Shown: piece by piece, positions 1 to 9,608 of the stretch | Position numbering within the stretch: position 1 is the stretch's first letter | Layout: each line of letters begins with the position of its first letter | Source: Gallaecimonas sp045291545 | GTDB taxonomy: Bacteria > Pseudomonadota > Gammaproteobacteria > Enterobacterales > Gallaecimonadaceae | Assembly: GCF_045291545.1 (NCBI RefSeq) | Contig: NZ_CP149514.1 | Coordinates: 186,001-250,000 of the forward strand | Length of the DNA stretch: 64,000 nt | Reading direction: 5' to 3' | The notes under the pieces: generated by a model | Databases searched by the model: none | What the model was told of the DNA's origin: nothing | The model's input: the letters and a program-made list of their open reading frames with translations, nothing else | Program-made: the position numbers and the translations under genes

Positions 1-3000
1 GCAACCTCAGCGCAGGCAGCGGCAGCGAGCCTGGCAGCATCGCCACCAACGCAGGCAGCACGGCGGCGCTGGACTTCACCCTGAGCGACGGTGGCGGTGG
101 TGACGGCCAGGCCATGACGGTGTCCCAGGTGCAGGTGCATGTGTCCGGTACCAGCACCGCCACTGATCGTAGCAATGTCGTCTGGAGCTTGACCGGGCCC
201 GATATCAGCGGCTCTGTGACCGGCAGTTACAGCGCTGGCGTGGTCACCTTCTCAGGCCTCGCTATCAGCGTTGCCGACGGCGGCAGCGAGACCTATACGG
301 TCAATGCCGACCTCGGCCACAGCGGCATAACCGATGGCCATAGCTTTGTCTTGAGCCTTGATGGCGATACCGACCTGACGGTAGGCGGCTCCGGCACCCA
401 GATGGGCACCACCACTGCCGTGAATAACGGCGCGGGCTTTACCGCCAGTGTCGTCGCCAACAAGCTGGTCTTTACCACGCAGCCGGCCGGCTCGGTATCC
501 GGCAGTGCTCTGACCACCCAGCCGGTGGTCCAGGCTCAGGACAGTTTCGGTAATACCGATATCAATTTCACCGGTAACGTCAGCTTGAGTGAGGCCAGTG
601 CCGGCGCCTTGAGCGGCACCACCACTGTCGCGGCCAGCAGTGGCGTGGCCACGTTCACGAATGTTGCTTACACCGCCACCGCAGATCAGCAAAGCTTCAC
701 CCTGACTGCCTCAGCGACGGGCCTTACCGATGGCACAGCCAATGCGGTGACTTCCGATGTGGTAGCCACGCAGTTGGTGTTTGCTACCCAGCCGGCGCCA
801 ACCAGTATCAGTAGCGGGTCGTCCACCAGCTTCAGTACTGTGCCGGTGGTCAAGGCGGTGGACGCCAACAACACCCTCGATACCGGTTACAGCACCGATG
901 TGGTGCTGGCAGTCAGTAACTCGGCCGGGAGTTTGCCAGCCGGCACCGTTAATACCCTGAGCGGCACCGGGGACACCGACGGCAACGGCATTACGGTCAC
1001 CCTGACACCCAGCGCCGGCAGCGCCACCTTCAGCGGCCTGGCGTTGCAGTACACCAACAACAGCAGTGTGGATGTGATTGCCTTGCATGCCACGTCCGGC
1101 GGCCTGACAGCGGCCACCAGTACTGCCATTACTTCGAGCTCAGGCCCCACAGTCACCGATGCCAATATCAGCATCAGTGGCGCCAGCGGCACCGGCGGGG
1201 CCTTTAAAATTGGCGATACCGTGACCGCCACCTGGAATAACACCATCGGCGGAGATAACAACAGCGGTGTGACCGGCGTTACCATGGACTTTAGCCAGTT
1301 CGGCGGCGGTAGCAGTGTTGTTGCCAGCAATAGCAGCGACACCTGGACTGCCACCTACACAATCACCGCTGGTAGCATTGATACCAGCAATCGTAATGTC
1401 AGTGTTTCCGCCACCACCAGCAATGGCACCAGCACCACTGCTGATACCACCAACGCGACCGTTGATAACATTGCGCCGACTGTAACTGACGCCAATATCA
1501 GCATCAGTGGTGCTAGCGGTACCAGTGGCACTTTTATTGCCGGCGATACGGTTACCGCCACCTGGAATAATACCGCTGCTGGCGACAACAACACCGACAG
1601 TTTGGCGGGGGTAACGGTTAACTTCTCGGCTTTTGGCGGCGGCAGCAGTGTGGCTGCCAGTAACAGTGCCGGTACCTGGACAGCAACCTATACGCTGCCG
1701 GCCGGTACCCTTGAAGTCAGCAACCGCAATGTCTCGGTCACCGCGACGGATAACGCCGGCAACCAGACTACGGCGGCGGATACCAGCAATGCCAGTATTG
1801 ACACGCAAGCGCCAGTGGCGCCGTCGGCGCCAGTGCTTGCTGCCAGCTCTGATTCCGGCAGCAGTAACAGTGACAACCTCACTAACGACACCACACCGTT
1901 ACTGACCGGCACTGCCGTTGCCAATGCCACGGTACGGATCTTCGATGGTGCCAGCCAGGTTGGCAGTGGTGTAGCCAACAGCAGCGGTAACTGGAGTATT
2001 ACCACCAGTACCCTGAGTGACGGTAGCCATAGCCTGACGGCAAAACAGCTTGATAGCGCCGGTAACCTGTCAGCAGCCTCGACAGCGCTGGCTATCACCA
2101 TTGATAGCAGCGGGCCCAGTGGTTATAACCTGGCGGTATCTCCCAGCCCGGTTAATAACAGCAATGAAACCGCCAGTATGGTTACCTTCAGTAGTGCCGA
2201 GGTTGGCAGTGACTACCAGCTGAGCATTAGCAGCAATGGTGGTGGCACACCTATTGTGCGCAGTGGCACCGTCACTAGTGCTAACCAGCAGTTGCCGGCA
2301 GTGGATGTCAGCAGCCTGTCGGACGGTACCCTGACCTACAGCCTGACGCTGCAGGACAACGCCGGGAACAGCGGTTCACCGGCAACCAAAACGGTACAAA
2401 AAGACACCCAGGCGCCTACCGGGTACAGCGCTTCACTGCAGGGTAATGTCATCAACATTGCCAATCAGAGCACACAGACGCTGACCATGAGCGGGGCCGA
2501 AGTGGGCGCCCAGTATGCGCTGACCATCAGCGATGGTGGTGCTAGCCCGGTTAGCCGCAGTGGCACTGTCAGCGGCGCTAACATGACGATCGGTAGTCTT
2601 GATCTCAGTGGCCTGGCTGATGGCAATGTGCAAATCAGCCTGACCCTGACTGACACCGCCGGTAATGCCGGAACCGCCTATACCAGCTCGGTGGTCAAAG
2701 ACACCGTGGCGCCAACACTGGTATCAAGTACGCCAGCCAATAACGCCATCAATGTAGCTCTGCGGCCCAGCCCGTCGCTGACCTTCAGCGAGCCGGTTTT
2801 AGCCAGCAGTGGCGCCAGTGACCACCTGACCCTGACTGCTTCTGATAACACTGTTGTCTTTGACAGTGCGGCAGCCAGCAGCGATGTCAGCGTCAATGGC
2901 AATACCGTTGCCCTGACGCTCAATAGCGATCTGGTACCGACCCTGGTGCACAGCCTGAATGTGGGCGCCAATGCCCTGACCGATGCAGCGGGTAACCCTT

Positions 3001-6000
3001 TTGCCGGGGGCAATGTGTTGCAGTTCACCGCTGCCGACGGCAAACCGGTAGCCAATAACGATAGCTTTACGCTGACAGAAGACACGCCGAAACAGCTGGC
3101 GGTGCTGAGCAATGACACCGTGCAGCGTGGTAGCCTCAATGCGGCCAGCCTGGTGGTTACCACGGCACCGCTGCATGGTAGCCTGGCGCTGGATACCGGT
3201 ACCGGGGTGCTGACCTACCAGCCTGACGCTGACTACAACGGCATCGACAGCTTCACCTATCAGGTACAGGACAGCTACGGCTTTACCAGTAATAACGCCA
3301 CTGTGCAGCTCAGTATCAGTGCCGTGAATGATGCGCCGCGTACCCAGCCAGACAGCACCACAACACAGGTAGGCCAGCCGGTTAGCATTGATGTGCTGGC
3401 TAACGACAGCGACATTGATAGCGGTGACAGTGTTGATGCCAGCTCACTGGTAGTAGCCTCTGCGCCGTCGCAAGGTGTAGCTGTGGCAAGTGCTGGCAAG
3501 CTGCTGTACACGCCACCGGCGAATTTCAGTGGCGTAGTCTCATTGACCTATCAAGTAGCGGACAACCATGGTGCCCTGTCGCCTGAAACCACGGTGACCA
3601 TTGTGGTGCAACCTTCCGGGGCACCGGTGGCGGTGAATGACACGGCGACGGTGGCCGAAGACACGGCTAAGTCCATTAATGTCCTGGCTAACGACACCGG
3701 CAGCGTTGATGCCAACACCCTGACGGTAGTTACGCCGCCAAAACATGGCCAGGTGCAAGTGCTGGCCGGCCAGCTGCAATACCAGAGCGCGGCCAACTAT
3801 AACGGTGCTGACAGCTTCAGCTACCGGGTTGCCGATGGCAATGGTGCCAGCAGTAATGTGGCTACCGTCAGCCTGACGGTGACGGCCGTAAATGACGCCC
3901 CGGTAGCCAACCCGGATACTGTGGTGGTCAGTGGTACCGCCCCGGTGGATATCAATGTCAAAGGCAATGACAGCGATGTGGATTCACCTATAAGCACCGC
4001 CACTATTATCTTGGTGCAAGCGCCCAGCGCCGGTACCGCCAGTATCTCCGGTGGCTTTATACGCTACACGCCGCCGTCATCCGGTGCTGTTAATGACAGC
4101 TTCCAGTACAGCCTGCGTGACAGCAGCGGTGCGGTCTCGGCCGCCGCCGTCGTCACCATCAGTACCAGTGCTGTGAATCAGGCTCCTTTGGCCGCAAATG
4201 ACAGCGCCATAGTGAACCAGAACAGTTCGGTGCTGATTGATGTACTGGCCAATGACAGCGACGCCGATGGCAGCCTTGATGCCAGCAGCCTGAACCTGAC
4301 CACGCCGGGCCACGGCACGGCGGTGGTGGAAGCCGGCAAGGTGCGTTACACCCCTGACGCGCAATACCATGGCACTGATAGCTTTACTTACCGGGTGTCT
4401 GACACTCAGGGCGCACAGTCTGCCTTTGCGACAGTGTCAGTGCAGGTGCAGGTGGTGAACCAGGCACCTATTGCGGTAGCTGACAGCGCGACGGTACCCA
4501 ATGATGCGCCGACTACGCTCAGTGTGCTCAGTAATGATAATGACCCCGATGGCACCTTGGCGGGCGTGATAGTACGTACCGCACCGACCCATGGCACTGC
4601 CGTTGCCCAGTCCGATGGCACTGTGATTTACACCCCCACCAGTGGTTATACCGGCAGCGATAGCTTTAACTACGTGGCGGTGGATGATTTAGGGGCGGTG
4701 TCCAATGAAGTGACAGTTTCGCTGAGTGTGTTCCAGCCGAACCGGGCGCCAGTGATCAGCGGTAATCCGGCCACTTCGGTACTGCAGGATAAGCCGTACC
4801 AGTTCCAGCCGACAGCCAGTGACGCTGACAGCGACCCGCTGACCTTCAGCATCAGCAACAAGCCGGCCTGGGCTACTTTCGATAGCCAAACCGGTTTGCT
4901 GCAAGGCACGCCTGGCAACAGCGATGTTGGTACCGACAGCAATATTGTGATCACCGTTTCAGACGGCAAAACACAGTCCAGCCTGGCGGCATTCAACATC
5001 ACTGTAGTCAATGTTAATGACCCACCGGTTGCCCAAAACGACAGCTACAGCCTGGCTGAAGGCGGTATCCTGACGGTGCCGGCAGCGCAGGGCGTGTTGG
5101 CCAATGACAGTGACCCGGACAATAACAGTCTGACGGCGACACTGGTGAGCGGCCCGGCGTATGCGTCAAGCTTTACGCTCAATGCCGATGGCAGCTTCAG
5201 CTACCAGCACAACGGCAGCGAGCACCATAGTGACCAGTTCCGCTACCAGGTCAGCGATGGTCAGGGTGGTGTGGCTGAAGCCGTGGTCAACCTGGCGATC
5301 ACGCCGGTTAATGATCCACCGGCCTTTGTGTCGACGCCGCCGACAACCCTGGTTGCTGGCAGTACCCTGAACTATGTCGTTGCCGTACAGGACCCGGACA
5401 GTGCTCCCAGTCTGACGCTAGTCAGTGGCCCGAGCTGGTTGCAGCTTAATGGCAACACCCTGACCGGCACGGCACCGGCCAGTGCCGCAGGTAGTGATGT
5501 ACCAGTGGTACTGCAGGCCGATGATGGTCAACTGCAGGTACAGCAGTCCTTCACTGTGAGTATTACCGCGGCCAGCACCAGCCAAATCCGCCTTACCAGC
5601 CAGTGGTTGGGGTTACCGGCTAAGGTGCATCAGCCACTGCAATTAACGCTGAGTGTGTTGAACCAGTCCGGCCCGGCATTGAATGATGCCACCGTGGTTG
5701 TGCACTGGCAGGGCAGGGGTGTGCCGGCGGCCAATGGCTGCCGTCAGGTTGATACACAGACCCTGCATTGCCCGTTAACCCTGGCCAGTGGTGCCCGTTA
5801 CCTGTGGCGACTGACCCTGGACACCAGCACGGCAGGTGATCAGTCGGTGAGTGCCATGGTGCTCGGCAGTGACCAGAAAACCCTGGCCAGCAGCCACACT
5901 GATGTATCTATCAGTGATGACACTCTCAGCCAGGGAGATATCAACAGCATCATCACCAAAGCTACGGCAATCACCATGCTCAGCAGTGAGGGTGAGCGTT

Positions 6001-7376
6001 ATCTGGCAGCAGGCACAGATGGTCAGGGGGTCACCTTGTACCGTCTGGATAATATGCAGCCGGTGGCGGTCACCACTCTGGATGACGGTGGTCATGTGGC
6101 GGCGCTGGCCAGTATCGACTGGAACCATGATGGCCTGAACGACCTGGTGGTTCTCAACCGTGACACTACACAGTCGGCTATTTACCTGAATCAGGGCAGT
6201 GAGCAGTTTACGGCCGGGCCGGCACTGCCGGCGGGTAGCCAGCTGCAACTGCATGATACTGATGGTGACGGTTACACTGACCTGCTGATCGGTGTGCCGG
6301 GTCTGTACCGCCTGCCGGGCAGTGCCAATGGCCAAAGCCAGCTGCAGGTTGTGCAAGCGACGTTGCCGATCAGCCACTTTAGTGCTGTAGGTCATGGCGG
6401 TCTGGTTACCAGTAAAGGCGGTACCTTGCGCTATGGCAGCATCAGTACCGGCGCCTTGAATAATGCCGTGGCTGACAGTAGCGAAGTACTGACCGGCGAG
6501 ATCAGCACACTGGCTACCCATGACCTCAATGGTGATGGTTTGCCAGATGTGGTGGTGGGCTTGTCGCCTGATGCCGAGGGTAACGGCGGCGGTATTGCCG
6601 TGCTGAGTATCGACGCTAATGGCCAATGGCAAATGCAGGCGCAAACCGGTAATGCAGCGGTGGAGCGGGTGATGCTGGGTGATATGAACGGCGATGGCCT
6701 CGATGAACTGCTGGTACAGCACCAAAATGGCAGCTGGCAGCGGTTCAGTCAGAGCGGCGATCTGAGGCAGTGGACGCTGGCACCAGAAGCCTTCTATCTC
6801 AATGACAGCCTGGGTTTGGTTGCTGATCTTAACGGTGATGGCCTGGCCGACCTGCTGCTGGCTAATACCGAAGACGGCACCTTGGCTGTCTACCAGGGCA
6901 GTGCCAGCAACCAGCCGGGGCCGCAGGCGGATGTCTCGGTCTCGGCGACCCTGGGGGGCATGACTCAGCAAATGCAGCGCCAGTACCGGGTTACGGTGCA
7001 GAACCAGGGGCCGGCTGACAGCACCCAGACACAGCTGTTGCTGAACATTCCCGAAGGCCTGTTGCTCACTGGCCAGCCTAGCCAGTGTGTGCAAGCGGGC
7101 AGCCTGTGGCAGTGTGCTATTGGCGCCATTGCCAGTGGCCAGCAGCAAGCCCTGACGCTGACCCTGTCAGGCAGTGCCAGCGCCGCTGACATCAAGGTGC
7201 TGGCTGTGGTCAGTGGCTCGGCTGGTGACCCAGATACAGCAAACAACAGTGCTGCCAATGTCTTTGGTGAGAACTGGACCGCGCCGGTGACGCAATCAAG
7301 CAGCGGCGGTGGTGGTAGCCTGGGGTGGTGGTGGTTAGCCAGCTTGTGGCTGATCTGGCGGCGACGTCAGGCATGA
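1..7376 (+). CDS. Giant multi-repeat adhesin-like surface protein with FG-GAP repeats and GlyGly-CTERM tail (5' end outside window)
   Basis: The reading frame is open back to the first bases of the window, so the N-terminus and any signal peptide lie upstream; more than 2450 residues are visible. In order it holds invasin/Ig-like segments (to about nt 1140), two near-identical 110-residue repeats (1144-1803), further Ig-like units (to about 3040, one of the SbsA/Big_5 kind), a run of cadherin/VCBS-like units with the recurring phrase LANDSD (about 3050-4730), cadherin-like domains (to about 5570), and five FG-GAP calcium-loop motifs such as DTDGDGYTD and DLNGDGLAD (6100-6900). A DUF11-like domain follows. 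The end is a Ser/Gly linker, a WWWLASLWLIW membrane stretch and a basic RRR tail, the layout of a GlyGly-CTERM signal processed by rhombosortase. It is inferred to be a secreted, Ca-dependent adhesin or matrix protein. The ligand is unknown. Confidence 0.85.
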   Translation, partial: NLSAGSGSEPGSIATNAGSTAALDFTLSDGGGGDGQAMTVSQVQVHVSGTSTATDRSNVVWSLTGPDISGSVTGSYSAGVVTFSGLAISVADGGSETYTVNADLGHSGITDGHSFVLSLDGDTDLTVGGSGTQMGTTTAVNNGAGFTASVVANKLVFTTQPAGSVSGSALTTQPVVQAQDSFGNTDINFTGNVSLSEASAGALSGTTTVAASSGVATFTNVAYTATADQQSFTLTASATGLTDGTANAVTSDVVATQLVFATQPAPTSISSGSSTSFSTVPVVKAVDANNTLDTGYSTDVVLAVSNSAGSLPAGTVNTLSGTGDTDGNGITVTLTPSAGSATFSGLALQYTNNSSVDVIALHATSGGLTAATSTAITSSSGPTVTDANISISGASGTGGAFKIGDTVTATWNNTIGGDNNSGVTGVTMDFSQFGGGSSVVASNSSDTWTATYTITAGSIDTSNRNVSVSATTSNGTSTTADTTNATVDNIAPTVTDANISISGASGTSGTFIAGDTVTATWNNTAAGDNNTDSLAGVTVNFSAFGGGSSVAASNSAGTWTATYTLPAGTLEVSNRNVSVTATDNAGNQTTAADTSNASIDTQAPVAPSAPVLAASSDSGSSNSDNLTNDTTPLLTGTAVANATVRIFDGASQVGSGVANSSGNWSITTSTLSDGSHSLTAKQLDSAGNLSAASTALAITIDSSGPSGYNLAVSPSPVNNSNETASMVTFSSAEVGSDYQLSISSNGGGTPIVRSGTVTSANQQLPAVDVSSLSDGTLTYSLTLQDNAGNSGSPATKTVQKDTQAPTGYSASLQGNVINIANQSTQTLTMSGAEVGAQYALTISDGGASPVSRSGTVSGANMTIGSLDLSGLADGNVQISLTLTDTAGNAGTAYTSSVVKDTVAPTLVSSTPANNAINVALRPSPSLTFSEPVLASSGASDHLTLTASDNTVVFDSAAASSDVSVNGNTVALTLNSDLVPTLVHSLNVGANALTDAAGNPFAGGNVLQFTAADGKPVANNDSFTLTEDTPKQLAVLSNDTVQRGSLNAASLVVTTAPLHGSLALDTGTGVLTYQPDADYNGIDSFTYQVQDSYGFTSNNATVQLSISAVNDAPRTQPDSTTTQVGQPVSIDVLANDSDIDSGDSVDASSLVVASAPSQGVAVASAGKLLYTPPANFSGVVSLTYQVADNHGALSPETTVTIVVQPSGAPVAVNDTATVAEDTAKSINVLANDTGSVDANTLTVVTPPKHGQVQVLAGQLQYQSAANYNGADSFSYRVADGNGASSNVATVSLTVTAVNDAPVANPDTVVVSGTAPVDINVKGNDSDVDSPISTATIILVQAPSAGTASISGGFIRYTPPSSGAVNDSFQYSLRDSSGAVSAAAVVTISTSAVNQAPLAANDSAIVNQNSSVLIDVLANDSDADGSLDASSLNLTTPGHGTAVVEAGKVRYTPDAQYHGTDSFTYRVSDTQGAQSAFATVSVQVQVVNQAPIAVADSATVPNDAPTTLSVLSNDNDPDGTLAGVIVRTAPTHGTAVAQSDGTVIYTPTSGYTGSDSFNYVAVDDLGAVSNEVTVSLSVFQPNRAPVISGNPATSVLQDKPYQFQPTASDADSDPLTFSISNKPAWATFDSQTGLLQGTPGNSDVGTDSNIVITVSDGKTQSSLAAFNITVVNVNDPPVAQNDSYSLAEGGILTVPAAQGVLANDSDPDNNSLTATLVSGPAYASSFTLNADGSFSYQHNGSEHHSDQFRYQVSDGQGGVAEAVVNLAITPVNDPPAFVSTPPTTLVAGSTLNYVVAVQDPDSAPSLTLVSGPSWLQLNGNTLTGTAPASAAGSDVPVVLQADDGQLQVQQSFTVSITAASTSQIRLTSQWLGLPAKVHQPLQLTLSVLNQSGPALNDATVVVHWQGRGVPAANGCRQVDTQTLHCPLTLASGARYLWRLTLDTSTAGDQSVSAMVLGSDQKTLASSHTDVSISDDTLSQGDINSIITKATAITMLSSEGERYLAAGTDGQGVTLYRLDNMQPVAVTTLDDGGHVAALASIDWNHDGLNDLVVLNRDTTQSAIYLNQGSEQFTAGPALPAGSQLQLHDTDGDGYTDLLIGVPGLYRLPGSANGQSQLQVVQATLPISHFSAVGHGGLVTSKGGTLRYGSISTGALNNAVADSSEVLTGEISTLATHDLNGDGLPDVVVGLSPDAEGNGGGIAVLSIDANGQWQMQAQTGNAAVERVMLGDMNGDGLDELLVQHQNGSWQRFSQSGDLRQWTLAPEAFYLNDSLGLVADLNGDGLADLLLANTEDGTLAVYQGSASNQPGPQADVSVSATLGGMTQQMQRQYRVTVQNQGPADSTQTQLLLNIPEGLLLTGQPSQCVQAGSLWQCAIGAIASGQQQALTLTLSGSASAADIKVLAVVSGSAGDPDTANNSAANVFGENWTAPVTQSSSGGGGSLGWWWLASLWLIWRRRQA
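1144..1803 (+). repeat. Two tandem 330-nt units inside the adhesin gene
   Basis: Both units encode a 110-residue domain opening with PTVTDANISISGASGT. The second unit begins 330 nt after the first, and the phrases GDTVTATWNNT and SNRNVSV recur at matching places. The DNA has diverged at many third positions, so the duplication is not recent. Confidence 0.8.
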
Positions 7377-7403
7377 AAAAAGGCGCCGAAAGGCGCCTTT
7401 TTT
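7376..7403. terminator. Bidirectional intrinsic terminator between convergent genes
   Basis: A GGCGCC / GGCGCC stem with a GAAA loop is flanked by an A6 run on the left and a T6 run on the right, so it reads as a terminator on both strands. It directly follows the adhesin stop codon and overlaps the stop of the convergent L,D-transpeptidase-like gene. Confidence 0.9.
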
Positions 7404-8124
7404 ATGGCAGTGGTGGCAACTGCCAGTGGCTGGCCAGTTGCTGATAAGCCTGACGTGGCAGCACCACCAAGCGGGGCTGATAAGCCGGCTTCAGCCAGGC
7501 AAGTAAAGTGTTCAGAGCCTCACCGGGCATGGCGGTGCAGCCCGCGGTATAGGTGTGGCTGTCAGCCCACTGGTGCAAAAAAATACAGCTACCGGCACCG
7601 GGGCTGTTGTCGGGGTTATGGTTGACCACTAGTGCCAGGCGGTAGCGTTGGTCACCGGCACGGTGTAAATCCAGGCGCAGTGGTTCACTGGCACCCCGTA
7701 CCGCGACTCTACCGGCCACGGCGCTGTCGACCAATTGGTTATAAAACGCCGATGCGGGTACATCCACGCAGTAGTCACTGGCGCTGGCCGCCAGATACGG
7801 CATGGCCGTGGTAGCCTTGGCCGCGTACCCAAAAGCGGTGCCGAGGGTGAAGATCCCTGCCGGTGTTTTGCCATCGCCTTCTATCTTGCTGGGGGTCAGT
7901 GGCGCGGTGGGGTATAGCCCCAGCCCCCAGGCCAACCCCTGCCTGCCCAGCACCACCGGCGTTGTTACCGGGCCGGGTTGCCACTGGCCCTGTTGGCGTT
8001 GATAGGTACGAAGTGTGGCGGTGGTGCTGTGCCAGTTATCGGCCACCACGACAACCAATTGCTGTTGGCCATAAGCGGCGTTACAACAGAGCAATAACAG
8101 CAACAATAACCAGGGTAAGCGCAT
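7402..8124 (-). CDS. Secreted L,D-transpeptidase (YkuD)-like protein
   Basis: The product is a 240-residue protein with a signal peptide (MRLPWLLLLLLLCCNAAYG) and a YkuD-like domain of the COG3786 type. Supporting motifs are GDGKTPAGIF near the middle, VVNHN, SCIFLH and HTYTAGCTAMP; the Cys of the last is the expected catalytic nucleophile. Such enzymes form or cleave L,D peptide links in peptidoglycan, or attach proteins to it, in the periplasm. The start at 8124 is chosen because GGAGG lies 7 nt before it and the signal peptide begins there. A longer frame to 8196 would add 24 unlikely residues and run up against the divergent antiporter gene. Which crosslink it acts on cannot be told. Confidence 0.85.
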   Translation of the reverse strand: MRLPWLLLLLLLCCNAAYGQQQLVVVVADNWHSTTATLRTYQRQQGQWQPGPVTTPVVLGRQGLAWGLGLYPTAPLTPSKIEGDGKTPAGIFTLGTAFGYAAKATTAMPYLAASASDYCVDVPASAFYNQLVDSAVAGRVAVRGASEPLRLDLHRAGDQRYRLALVVNHNPDNSPGAGSCIFLHQWADSHTYTAGCTAMPGEALNTLLAWLKPAYQPRLVVLPRQAYQQLASHWQLPPLP

Positions 8125-8197
8125 TGTCAGTCCTCCACAGCACTTAACTGTAGGCGGCACTGGCGTAAATGGCGACAGTGCTGGGCGCTGTGCCACA

Positions 8198-9607
8198 ATG
8201 GCTTATCAGTTAAATGGAGCTAACTCCTTGCACGCACTTGTGATTTTGCCACCACTGCTGGCTATCGCTTTCGTTTTCTGGAAGCGGGATGTCATTGCCG
8301 CCTTACTGCTGGCGATAGTCAGCGCCGAAGGCATACGGCTTTGGCAGGAAGGGCTATTGAGTGTTGGCGCTCTCGGCCAAGACAGTGTCAGCCGGGTATT
8401 GGCGGTTTTTGCCGGGCCGGGTAATGTCAAACTGCTGCTGTTCAGCGTGCTGATTGGTGCTTTACTGGCTTTACTGCGCGCCTCCGGTGGTGTGGCGGCA
8501 ACGGTGCAGAAGCTGGTTGCCACCGGTATTGCCCGCACTGCCCGGCGCAGTCGTTTGCTGACCATGCTGGTGGGGGTGCTGATTTTTGTTGAGTCCAACT
8601 TGAGTGTCCTGACCGCTGGCATTCTGGCCCGGGGCCTGTTTGATCGCTTCGGCATGAGCCGAGCGCAGCTGGCCTATCTGATTGACTCCACTTCGGCGCC
8701 AGTGTGTATTCTGATTTTGCTCAATGGCTGGGGAGCTTATGTGCTTGGCCTGCTGGCTGGCTATGACCTGGGCGCCAACCCGGTAGCGGTACTGTGGCAG
8801 ACAGTGCCGCTGAATTTTTATGCCCTATTGACCCTGGCGCTGGCTTTTTACAGTGCTTACAGCGGCAAACTGTTTGGGCCGTTGAAGCAAAGCCAGCAGC
8901 AGTTTGACCCGGCCCGGGACGAATTGCATGCCGCCACGGCCAGCAAATCCCGTTACATGGTGGTGCCGTTAGCAGTGCTGATCGGGGCCATGGTGGTCTT
9001 TATGTTGATTTCTGGTCAGGGCCAACTTACCGCCGGTGATGGTGCCCAGTCGATGCTGTATGCCACCTTGTGTGCCATTGCCGTGGCATATCTGCTCCTG
9101 GCCTTGGGCCGCCATTTCAATCATCGACAGATGGTGGATCTGAGCTTTCAAGGTATGAGTGAGCTGTTACCGCTGGTGGCCATAGTGCTGCTATCGATTG
9201 CGCTGGGTAGTAGCCTCAAAGCACTGGGTACGGGCAGTTATATTGCCAGTCTGGTCAGTGGCCATGTGCCGGTAGTGTTACTGCCGGCACTGCTGTTTAT
9301 GGCCGGTGCGGCGATGTCGTTTGCCACAGGTACTTCCTGGGGTACCTTTGCGCTGTTGATCCCCCTGGGCATGCCTTTGGTCAATGAACTGGCGTTACCA
9401 CCGGCACTGATCCTGGCGGCCATTCTTGGTGGCGGTATCTTTGGTGATCATTGTTCACCGATGTCTGATACCACAGCGGTATCCAGTATTGCCTCCGGCT
9501 GCGACTTACTTGAACACGTGCGCACGCAGCTGCCTTATGCGCTGGTTGCCGGTGCGGGCAGCATTGCCCTTTACCTGCTGGCCGGTGTGCTGATGACAGG
9601 AGGCTGA
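8198..9607 (+). CDS. NhaC-family Na+/H+ antiporter-like membrane transporter
   Basis: The product is 469 residues with about ten or more hydrophobic membrane segments. The signature GGGIFGDHCSPMSDTTAVSS near residue 410 is typical of NhaC-family antiporters, which exchange Na+ (or other solutes, such as malate for lactate in some members) against H+ at the inner membrane. The ATG at 8198 has no Shine-Dalgarno. An in-frame TTG at 8228 has GGAG at 8216-8219 with ideal spacing, so the true start may be TTG, giving 459 residues. The gene is divergent from the L,D-transpeptidase-like gene and is followed after 1 nt by the NlpC/P60 gene, so the two are probably cotranscribed. Substrate specificity is not determined by sequence. 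Confidence 0.85.
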   Translation: MAYQLNGANSLHALVILPPLLAIAFVFWKRDVIAALLLAIVSAEGIRLWQEGLLSVGALGQDSVSRVLAVFAGPGNVKLLLFSVLIGALLALLRASGGVAATVQKLVATGIARTARRSRLLTMLVGVLIFVESNLSVLTAGILARGLFDRFGMSRAQLAYLIDSTSAPVCILILLNGWGAYVLGLLAGYDLGANPVAVLWQTVPLNFYALLTLALAFYSAYSGKLFGPLKQSQQQFDPARDELHAATASKSRYMVVPLAVLIGAMVVFMLISGQGQLTAGDGAQSMLYATLCAIAVAYLLLALGRHFNHRQMVDLSFQGMSELLPLVAIVLLSIALGSSLKALGTGSYIASLVSGHVPVVLLPALLFMAGAAMSFATGTSWGTFALLIPLGMPLVNELALPPALILAAILGGGIFGDHCSPMSDTTAVSSIASGCDLLEHVRTQLPYALVAGAGSIALYLLAGVLMTGG

Positions 9608-9608
9608 G

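Noticed and set aside
5775..7148. Long open frame of 457 codons on the minus strand
   Set aside because: It is antisense to the adhesin C-terminal part, with low-complexity His/Gln-rich translation and no domain or ribosome site. It follows from the codon bias of the real gene.
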